Shown here: positions 6,140-13,339 of the stretch, one piece after another
How the letters are laid out: every line of letters starts with the position of its first letter
Position numbering within the stretch: the stretch's first letter is position 1
Assembly (NCBI GenBank): GCA_037447125.1
Contig: JBBIHG010000056.1
Location: forward strand, 1 to 23,789
Direction: 5' to 3'
From: UBA2029 sp037447125
GTDB lineage: Bacteria; Chloroflexota; Anaerolineae; Aggregatilineales; Aggregatilineaceae
Length of the DNA stretch: 23,789 nucleotides
The notes under the pieces: model-generated
What the model saw: only the letters and a program-made list of their open reading frames with translations
Told to the model about the DNA's origin: nothing
Database searches by the model: none
Translations under genes and position numbers: made by a program

Positions 6140-9100
6140 CTACTGGCCGCAGGCTCCGTGCGGCGTCAGGTAGTCGCCGCTCAGCCAGCCGCGCGTGCCA
6201 TAGTAGTCCACCTCGAACCAGTTGCCCACGCGCTGGAACGCGGTCAGGGTCGCTTGGTAGGCGACCAGCCGGATGGAACGGGTGTCAGTGCCCGGCCCTT
6301 CGCGCAGATTCATCATGTAGCGCGTCGTGACCGTGCAGCCGCTGAGGGGCACTGCGACTGCGGGCGCTGGTGCCCCAGCGACCCCGTTCGGGCGCGCGAG
6401 GACAAGAGTGCCCGGCTCGTGCAGGATGACACAGCTAAAGCCGCCGAACTCCGCGACCTGGAACGCCTCGATGTCCTGCGGGACGCGCGGAGCCTGGCTG
6501 GCGCTCAGCCACAGCATACGACCAGTGCCGCGCAGACAGACGACGGCCCCACCTTCAAAGTGCGTGAGTCCGGTTGGGCTGAAGACGTCCACGGCCTGGA
6601 AGACGTTCAGATCCAGGACATTTCCAGACCCGATCTGGCCCGAATGAGTCAGCGGCCCGCCGAACCAGTTCAAGTACTGCCCGTTCTCCACCAGCGAGCG
6701 GCAGAAGACGCCGTAGCTATAGCTATCGGGGATGCTCGCGCGGATGATGCTGTCTGGCACGAAGTTCTCGTCAATGCAGCGCGGCGCGGGCGGCGGAGGC
6801 GGGTACTCTGCCGCCACCTCGTCTGGAGGCTCAGGAGGCGTGCCGATGCCCACAGTGACGCTGGCCACTGGCAGGCCGGCATATTCAGGCGCGTCGCTGG
6901 CGGTGACAGCGTGGGTGATGAGCGTCGTGAGGTAACCGCCCGCGAAGGCACCCGGCAGCGCCGCAACCGTCAGCGTCTGTGGCGTCGTGTCCGTGAAGAT
7001 CAGGGTCACCGGCAAGCTCCCACCGTTGACGGTCAGCAGAGCGGGGTCGAACGTGGCCACAACCGTCACTGCGCCAGCGCTGGGCGTCGTCGCCAGGCTG
7101 ACGTCGTAGGTCGCTGTCGCGGCCACATCGGGCAGCTCCAGGCTGGTGGGGGTGACCACAACCGCTGGCACGTCATTGTCGGTGACCGTCACGATGTAGG
7201 GCGGGGGCACCAGCGCCGCGTAGACCGGGTCAGCCGTCGTCACCGCGTGCGTGACGACGCAGTCGGGATGAGGCACCTCGGCGATGCCGTCATCCAGGAT
7301 GGTGACGGTGACATTATCGGTGGCCGTGTTCCAGTTCGTCGCGTCGAGCACGACGGTCGGCGTGACCGAGCACTGCGCGGNNNNNNNNNNNNNNNNNNNN
7401 NNNNNNNNNNNNNNNNNNNNNNNNNNNNNNNNNNNNNNNNNNNNNNNNNNNNNNNNNNNNNNNNNNNNNNNNNNNNNNNNGCAGATTGACCGATAGCGTC
7501 AGCGTCACCGGGGCGACCGGCTGGCTGGTCAGGCGAACGGTGTAGATGCCGCTCGCGCCCTCGGTCAGCGCAAGCGTGGGCGGTGCGAACGAGTAGCCCG
7601 GCACATCGTCGTCGGTGATGGTCACGGTGTAGTCAGGCGGCGTCAGCGCCGCGTAGACCGGGTCAGCCGTCGTCACGGCGTGCGCGATCACGCAGTCGGG
7701 ATGAGGCAGCTCGGCGATGTCATCGGCCAGGATGCTGACGGTGACGTTATCGGTCGCCGTGTTCCAGTTCGTCGCGTCGAGCACGACGGTGGGCGTGACC
7801 GAGCACTGCGCGGGCAGATTGACCGATAGCGTCAGCGTCACCGGGGCGACCGGCTGGCTGGTCAGGCGGATGGAGTAGGGGCCGCTCGCCCCCTCAGTCA
7901 GCGCGAGCGTGGGCGGCGAGATGAAGTAACCAGGTGTGTCATCATCGGTGACGGTCACGGTGTAGTCAGCCGGCGTCAGCGCCGCGTAGACCGGGTCAGC
8001 CGTCGTCACCGCGCCGGAGACAACGCAATCGGGATGGGGCACCTCGACGATGTCGTCGGCGAGGATGGTGACGGTGACGTTGTCGGTGGCCGTGTTCCAG
8101 TTCGTCGCATCGAGCACGACGGTGGGCGTGACCGAGCACTGCGCGGGCAGATTGACCGACAGGGTGAGCGTCACCGGGGCGACCGGCTGGCTCGTCAGGC
8201 GGAGGGTGTAGGTGTCGCTCGTGCCTTCGAGCAGGCCCAGCGTGGCCGGCGCAGCAGAGTAGCCGGCTACGTCGTCGTTGAGGATGGTGCCCACACCCTG
8301 CGCGTCGGCGATGGTGGCGTTGGCCGGATCGCTGAGGTTAACGAAGAAGGTCTCGTCGGCCTCGACGATGTCGTCGCCGTTGACGGTGACGGTGATTGTT
8401 TGGGTGAGCACGCCAGGGATGAAGGTCAGTGTGCCGCTGGTCGCGACGTAGTCAGTGCCCGCGGTCGCCGTGTCGTCCGCCGTGGCGTAGTCCACCGTGA
8501 CGGTGCTGAAGCTCGGCTGAGAGAGCGTGACTGTGAACACTGCGTCAACGGTCGTGCCGCTGTCGCCTTCGGTCACGCTGACATCGTCAATCGAGAGGTC
8601 GGGCACGTCGTCGTTGAGGATAGTGCCCACACCCTGCGCGTCGGCGATGGTGGCGTTGACCGGGTTGCTCAGGTTGACGAAGAAGGTCTCGTCTACCTCA
8701 ACGATGTCGTCGCCGTTGACGGTGACCGCGATTGTTTGGGTGAGCACGCTGGGAGCGAAGATCAGCGTGCCGCTGGTCGCGACGTAGTCCACGCCGGCGG
8801 TTGCGGTGCCGTCCGCTGTGGCGTAGTCTACGGTGACCGTGTAGACGCTGGCCTCGGAGAGCGTGACTGTGAACACTGCGTCAACGGTCGTGCCAGTGTC
8901 GCCTTCGGTCANNNNNNNNNNNNNNNNNNNNNNNNNNNNNNNNNNNNNNNNNNNNNNNNNNNNNNNNNNNNNNNNNNNNNNNNNNNNNNNNNNNNNNNNN
9001 NNNNNNNNNNNGAGAGCGTGACTGTGAACACTGCGTCAACGGTCGTGCCAGTGTCGCCTTCGGTCACGCTGACATCGTCGATCGAGATGTCGGGCATGTC

Positions 9101-11581
9101 GTCGTTGAGGATGGTGCCCACGCCCTGCGCGTCGGCGATCGTGGCGTTGGCCGGGCTGCTCAGGTTGATGAAGAACGTCTCATCCAGCTCGATGGTGTCG
9201 TCGCCGTTGACGGTGACCGCGATCGGTTGGCTGACCACGCCAGGGGCGAAGGTCAGCGTGCCGCTGGTCGCGACATAGTCCACGCCCGCGGTCGCCGTGT
9301 CGTCAGCCGTGGCATAGTCCACTGTAACCGTGTTGGCGCTGGGATAGGGCATGGAGACGGTGAAGATGGCGTCAACAGTCGTGCCGCTGTCGCCCTCGGT
9401 CACGCTGACATCATTGATCGCCAGAACCGCGTCGTCATTCAGGATAGTGCCCACGCCCTGCGCGTCGGCGATGGTGGCGTTGGTCGGATCGCTCAGGTTG
9501 ACGAAGAACGTCTCGTGAGGTTCGGGCGTAGTGTCGCCGTTGACGGTGACGGTGATGGTTTGGGTGAGCACGCCAGGGGCGAACGTCAGCGGGCCGCTCG
9601 CCGCCACGTAGTCAACGCCGGCGGTCGCCGTGCTGTCCGCTGTGGCGTAGTTCACCGTGACGGGGAAGCCAACTGCTGCTGAGAGCGTCACGGTGAAGAT
9701 GAAGTCTGTGGTGCCCGCATCGCCCTCGGCCAGGCTGACATCGTCAATGCTCAGGCTGGGCAGAGTGACGGTGACAGGGCAGCCCAGGATGGGCGCCGTC
9801 AGAAAACCGCTGAAGTCCACGTTGGCGCTGACGGTGTCGCCCAGGCCAGGCCCTGCGCCGCCGGGGCCGTTCGCCGCGCCCCACCAGTTGCCGGTCGCGG
9901 TGACGGTGGCGCCACCGCCAGAGACCACCGCGGTGTCGCTGTTCTGGACGATGCAGCTTCCGGTGATGGAGTCGCTGTTTCCGGCTGTGGCGCTGTAATA
10001 CGCGCCGCCGTCAGTAGTGCCAGAGTTGGCCTGCAGGATGCTGCCGGTGACTGTCACAATGGCGCCATCGGCGTTATAGATAGCGCCGCCCAGGGGGGCG
10101 CTGTTGCTGGCGATGGTGGCGCCGCCGCTCACGCTGAGCTGGGGGGGAGTCCCGTTGCCCAGGTAAGGGGGGAACGCGCCATTGAAGACGCCGCCGCCGG
10201 ACCCCGTCGCCGTGTTGCCAGTGATGACGGTGCCCGCGCCAATGGAGGCAAGCGCTGAGCCGGAATTGAAAACGCCCCCACCCCTGCCAACCGTGTTGCC
10301 GGTGATCAGCGTGTTGGTCACGTTCAGCGTGGTCGGCGAGCCCATGAAGCCGTTGTTGTAGATCGCGCCTTCGGTGCCGGTGTTGCCGGTGATCGTCACG
10401 CCGTCAATCGTGAGCTGGCCGCCGGACTCGTTGGAGATCGCCCCGCCGCGCTGGGCAGTGTTGCCGGTCACCTGAGCGCCGCTAGTCACATTCAGGATTC
10501 CGCCGCGCCGGTTGTACAGGCCGCCGCCCCAGTACGTGACGGTGTTGCCGGTGATCACTGCGCCATCCTGGACGATGACGGTGGAGCCAAGGCCATCGTT
10601 GTAGGCGGCGCCGCCGTCCGATCCTGAGTTGCCAGGGCCGATCGTCGTCCCTGCGCCCGTGATCAGCACGGTGCGCATCCCCTCATGGTTGTAGATCGCG
10701 CCGCCGCCCCCGGTAGAGGTGTTGAGAGTCATTGTGGCGCCCTGGATCGTGAAGGACGCTCCCACGTTGTACACACCACCCCCCAGGCCGCCGCCGTTGC
10801 CAGTGATCGAGGCGTCGCCGGTGATGGTGGTCGTGCCAAAGGCGTTGACTCCGCCCCCAAAGACGCCGGTGTTGCCGGGGCCGACTGTTGAGCCGCCGGT
10901 GATCAGCAGCGCGCCGCCGGCGCTGATGCCGCCCCCGCCGCCGAAGGCCGCGGTGGCGCTGTTGCCGGTGATGACAGTGCCGCCCTGGATGGTGACGTTG
11001 CCGCCGCTGTCGCTGAAGACGCCGCCGCCGAACCAGACAGCCGAGTTATTCTGAATCAGGGAGCCGCTGACAACGAGCGTGCCGCTGTTGAGGATGCCAC
11101 CGCCATTGCCCAGCGTGCTGCCGTTCTGGATCGTCACACCGGAGATGGTCACGGTGGCGGCGGGAAGGGTAATGTTGAACACACGGCTGGCCCCACCGCC
11201 GTCAATGATGGTGGCTCCGACCCCCGCGCCGGTGATCGTCACCGTGATCGGGGCGGTGATGTCAAGGCTACCGTTCACTAGCGCGATCGTGTAGGCGGGG
11301 ACTACAATGGAATGTGGGTGAGTTGCCAGGCGTGCGTTGGCCTCCATGATGGCAGCGCGCAGCGTACACACGTCGTTGTCCGGCGCTGTCTCGCACACCC
11401 CGTCGCCGGGATTGATGTCTGGGGCATCCCCGGGATCGTTGACAAAGAAGTCGTCCGCCAGCGCGGTCTGCCAGGGTGCCAGAAGAAGAACCAGGGTCAT
11501 TACTAAAAGAACAATGCCGCGCAATGCCGTGGGCCACGCGCGACCCCTTCCCGTGAGCAATAGAGGCAAGTGATGTCTCAT
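6140..11581 (-). CDS. Giant secreted CSLREA/beta-helix/Calx-beta/SH3b surface protein (spans two assembly gaps)
   Basis: One gene, although two N-runs break it into three frames. Closing the gaps as described at the gap entries gives a continuous 1728-residue product. Start ATG 11581 follows GGAGGA by 6 nt. Residues 1-42 are a signal peptide (long hydrophobic core, then QTALA before DD). Residues 45-83 resemble a CSLREA-type domain (VCETAPDND, CTLRAAIMEANA). About 90-600 is a parallel beta-helix of GGG/ITGN repeats like polymorphic outer-membrane proteins. Four Calx-beta domains follow (IDDVSVTEGDSGTT, TVDYATADDTATAG, ILNDD). Then come three 111-residue repeats with two conserved cysteines, a related degenerate repeat, a Pro-rich linker (YPPPPPAP), a Cys-containing domain I cannot name, and a C-terminal SH3b domain (MMNLREGPGT..., GTRGWLSGDYL). 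It is probably a cell-surface adhesin or matrix protein; no membrane anchor is visible. Confidence 0.85.
7172..8270 (-). repeat. Three 333-bp tandem repeats (111 residues each)
   Basis: Copies occupy about 8270-7938, 7937-7605 and 7604-7172 (the last crosses the first N-run). The spacing of the same landmark (start of GCAGATTGACCGA) is exactly 333 bases: 7481, 7814, 8147. Each unit reads LALTEGAS, VRLTSQPVAPVTLTLSVNL, PAQCSVTPTVVLDATNW, then PHPDCV and DYTVTVTDDD. The two cysteines (QCS and PDC) are conserved and could form a disulfide. Long stretches are identical at DNA level, pointing to recent duplication or gene conversion. Confidence 0.85.
7381..7480. other. Assembly gap 1 (100 N) inside a 333-bp repeat
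   Basis: The bases before the gap (...GCGCGG at 7375-7380) and after it (GCAGATTG at 7481) join to GCGCGGGCAGATTG, exactly the sequence of intact copies near 7808 and 8141. Joining them directly restores the reading frame and a complete 111-residue unit. The true gap is therefore either zero or a whole number of 333-bp units; the 100-base length is a scaffold placeholder. Confidence 0.85.
8270..9755 (-). repeat. Four Calx-beta domain repeats (333-336 bp)
   Basis: Domains lie at about 9755-9425, 9424-9092, 9091-8601 (crossing the second N-run) and 8600-8270. A landmark CCCAC in the ILNDD/VGTI region falls at 9450, 9117, 8626 and 8290: spacings of 333, 491 and 336. The 491 becomes 336 once the 100 N and a duplicated 55-bp overlap are removed. 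Each unit shows the Calx-beta pattern IDDVSVTEGD, VDYATAD, TAGVDYVATSGTL, TITVTVNGD, DETFFVNLS. Calx-beta domains commonly bind calcium in secreted adhesins. Confidence 0.85.
8857..9066. other. Assembly gap 2 (100 N at 8912-9011) flanked by an identical 55-bp overlap
   Basis: The 55 bases ending at the left edge (8857-8911) are identical to the 55 bases starting at the right edge (9012-9066). This looks like two contigs sharing a 55-mer at an assembly-graph node, scaffolded without merging. Collapsing the duplicate and the N-run shortens the sequence by 155 bases, restores the frame and gives the expected 336-bp Calx-beta period. Extra whole repeats could still be missing. Confidence 0.85.
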
Positions 11582-11587
11582 GGGTCT

Positions 11588-11593
11588 TCCTCC
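11588..11593 (-). promoter_or_regulatory. Ribosome binding site that fixes the Calx-beta gene start
   Basis: On the minus strand GGAGGA lies 6 nt before the ATG at 11581. The frame runs on to an ATG at 11644, but that start would put 21 polar residues before the signal peptide and has no comparable site. Confidence 0.75.
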
Positions 11594-11713
11594 ACCCCTG
11601 TTGGTGAATATCATCCCGCCCTGGAACCTCTCGATGAAGACCAATGGGTACCCCCGGGGATCGGTGATCAGTCATGGGCGCCGCACCTGCGGCGCTGGGG
11701 CACCACACCCTTG

Positions 11714-11758
11714 ATGATAACACACATTCCATTTATATGATAACACACAACGAATCAA
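11714..11758 (-). promoter_or_regulatory. Twin 13-bp direct repeats over a candidate promoter of the Calx-beta gene
   Basis: The 13-mer ATGATAACACACA occurs twice, at 11714-11726 and 11737-11749, 23 bases apart start to start, about two helical turns. On the minus strand a candidate promoter has -35 TTGATT (11753-11758) and -10 TATAAA (11732-11737) with a short 15-nt spacer. One repeat copy fills the spacer and the other covers the expected start of transcription near 11725. This is the layout of a two-site operator. The region is AT-rich compared with the flanking genes. Confidence 0.4.
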
Positions 11759-11881
11759 GAGTGATAAGAGAATGAATAGAAGATTTTCATGCCAAAAATC
11801 GAGGACTGGTCAAGAACGTAAATATAGTCCACCAGCGGAACACGTGGTTGAGACAGCGGAGGTACTGGTACTACAGTCCCT

Positions 11882-11910
11882 TTGCCACCGTCTCAGAAAA
11901 CATGTAGAAT
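11882..11910 (+). promoter_or_regulatory. Sigma-70-like promoter of the 175-residue gene
   Basis: TTGCCA (11882-11887) and TAGAAT (11905-11910) each match 5 of 6 consensus positions and are separated by exactly 17 bases. Transcription would start near 11917, leaving a leader of about 100 nt before the ATG at 12015. The leader contains a small palindrome AGCTTACAAGCT near 11933. Confidence 0.55.
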
Positions 11911-12014
11911 AAGAGGCAGTTTCAATGGGAGCTTACAAGCTGTAACCCCCTTCTTTAGCGTGGCTGGCTATACTTGTATTATTAAGGACGATACGATCGG
12001 GGCGAGGTGACGGG

Positions 12015-12542
12015 ATGGCAGACGTCAAGCGGCTCAAGAAGCAGTTCGAGGAAGCCAGGCAGGCTCTGCTCGACACGCTGTTCGCCGGTGGCTCGCGCGA
12101 TGCGGTTGCTGTGCAGGCCATTCTGGATCGGATGAGCCGCATCTTCAACCAGATCGTCCTCTCAACGCTTGAGGACATCGGTCCTGTTGCCAACCCCGAC
12201 CAGGCGCCGCATCCGCGCGAGTTCATGTGCGCCTACGCCATCAACAGCGCGGATGGATGGTCCGAGTCCTGCTGGAAGGTCGTGCTCGTCAACGGAGAGC
12301 CGGTGCGCGAAGCTGGCGGATCGCTCTCGGTGCGCGAATTCACGCGCCAGAGGCTGCTGGAGGGCTGGAAGATCGCTACCCCGCAGATGTGCGGCGTCAC
12401 CGTTGGCAGCCAGACACCCAGCGGGCAGCCGATCTATGAGCTCTATTTTTACCGCGAGCGCCCGAACGAATGGATGAGCGTTCACGAAGTTCGGAAGGCA
12501 GCCTCGCCTGACCATTCCGACCTGTGCGATTGCACCAACTAG
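12015..12542 (+). CDS. Hypothetical protein, 175 residues
   Basis: I do not recognise a family. GAGGTGA at 12004-12010 lies 4 nt before the ATG, a good ribosome binding site, and a well-formed promoter stands upstream, so the gene is likely real. The first 50 residues are charged and helical (MADVKRLKKQFEEARQALLD..., then AVAVQAILDRMSRIFNQIVL) and could form a coiled coil. The rest looks globular: a strand-rich part with WKVVLVNGEPV, VREFTRQRLLEGWKIATPQM and PIYELYFYRER. It ends in a cysteine pair (DLCDCTN). There is no signal peptide or membrane segment, so it is probably cytoplasmic. It stands alone between the divergent Calx-beta gene and a long non-coding stretch, so context gives no clue to its role. 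Confidence 0.7.
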   Translation: MADVKRLKKQFEEARQALLDTLFAGGSRDAVAVQAILDRMSRIFNQIVLSTLEDIGPVANPDQAPHPREFMCAYAINSADGWSESCWKVVLVNGEPVREAGGSLSVREFTRQRLLEGWKIATPQMCGVTVGSQTPSGQPIYELYFYRERPNEWMSVHEVRKAASPDHSDLCDCTN

Positions 12543-12930
12543 GGCATCACTGACTACCCCGGCGCCAGGCGCCATTCCACCCCACCAGTTCACCCAGCTC
12601 ATTCCGGCAAGCCAGTTCTTCGTCCCCCGTCAGAGACTCGCACGGTGAGCGATCTGGTCAGACCGCGTGCCAACGCCGCGACACTTTTCCTATGGCCGGT
12701 CCGACATATCAAGTAAGCGGGTGTTTCACTCCCTAATCTGCCTCGGAGCAGGCGCTGACACCTGCGGGCCAGGCGATGCAGCGATGGGCACAGCCGGTTA
12801 GGACTCCTTAGCAAGTCGGAGCACTGAGGTTTTGTATCCGTTAACCTCTGGCTAACTATCGGCGACTAGATTAGCTCCAGACCTGTTGGGCAGGGTCGGC
12901 GTTCGGTGGCATTTTTTTGCGACTTTTTTA
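12543..12930. other. Non-coding stretch upstream of the glycan locus
   Basis: No credible gene on either strand. It holds GGCGCCAGGCGCC just after the stop at 12542, a hairpin at 12847-12881 (TCTGGCTAA paired with TTAGCTCCAGA, two-base bulge, plus an inner CTA/TAG pair), and two T-tracts at 12911-12929 (seven and six T) about 30 bases behind the hairpin. Base composition is more AT-rich than the genes on either side. Confidence 0.5.
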
Positions 12931-12959
12931 TTGACTTACCTGCGGCGGTATAGTACTCT
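12931..12959 (+). promoter_or_regulatory. Candidate promoter of the glycan locus
   Basis: TTGACT (12931-12936) matches 5 of 6 of the -35 consensus. At 17-nt spacing the -10 would be TACTCT (12954-12959), a poor match. TATAGT at 12949-12954 is a better hexamer but too close to this -35. A start near 12965 would give a leader of about 370 nt before the GTG at 13337. Confidence 0.4.
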
Positions 12960-13098
12960 AGGGCTACGGGGAATGTTGCTTGTTTTCCAATCAGCGGTAT
13001 TACGAACGGGTGGCTGATGGGTCCGGCAACCTCTGTGGGGCTGAAGGCTTCTTCTTCTCAAAGGCAGTTGAGCTTAAGTATTGTAGGTCACACCGGGC

Positions 13099-13244
13099 AG
13101 TGTACTTTGCACCGCTGATACACTCTCCGCCGACCGAATACATGCTCCCTTTCGGATTCTCGGGTTCCTGAACATCGGCTGATATCTCTGGGAACCCGGG
13201 GTGCGATTCCTGGTAATAGCATGAAGCCCGGATGCTCGATTGCC
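13099..13244 (+). ncRNA. Structured 5' leader with four consecutive hairpins
   Basis: Four back-to-back inverted repeats fill this stretch: AGTGTA/TACACT (13099-13124), CCGAA/TTCGG (13134-13155), CGGGTTCC/GGAACCCG (13161-13198, extendable to 13159-13201 with a wobble) and GGTAAT-AGCAT/ATGCT-CG-ATTGCC (13212-13244, one two-base bulge). It lies between a candidate promoter and the first glycan gene in the same orientation, so it is probably a cis-acting leader RNA. I could not match it to a known class. Confidence 0.4.
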
Positions 13245-13322
13245 CCCACTGTGAACGGTGAACACGGTGTGGCTTGGGGACCGGGCTGGACAACATTGGG
13301 TGGGGTGCGGTTGGTACGAAGT

Positions 13323-13339
13323 GGGGAGGTTTGGCCGTG
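13323..13339 (+). promoter_or_regulatory. Ribosome binding site that selects the GTG start of the fusion gene
   Basis: GGGGAGG (13323-13329) lies 7 nt before GTG 13337-13339. The frame is open further upstream to a TTG at 13274, but that has no comparable site and would add 21 Gly/Trp-rich residues before the first membrane segment. GTG 13337 is the better start. Confidence 0.75.

Noticed and set aside
12940..12955. GGCGGTA near the glycan promoter, similar to the ops/JUMPstart element of polysaccharide operons
   Set aside because: Only the first seven bases match, the rest of JUMPstart is absent, and the element is characterised in enterobacteria rather than this kind of organism.
13020..13050. 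GTCCGGCAACCTCTGTGGGG resembles part of SAM riboswitches
   Set aside because: No surrounding SAM-class stems or closing helix could be found, and the downstream genes do not fit.
12980..13171. 63-residue ORF in the leader of the glycan locus
   Set aside because: No ribosome binding site, and it overlaps the consecutive hairpins; structure explains the region better.
13185..13212. GGGAACCCGGGGTGCGATTCC recalls the core of c-di-AMP (ydaO) riboswitches
   Set aside because: The other conserved parts, notably the 3' CAGCTAACCTCG-like segment and closing stem, are not present.
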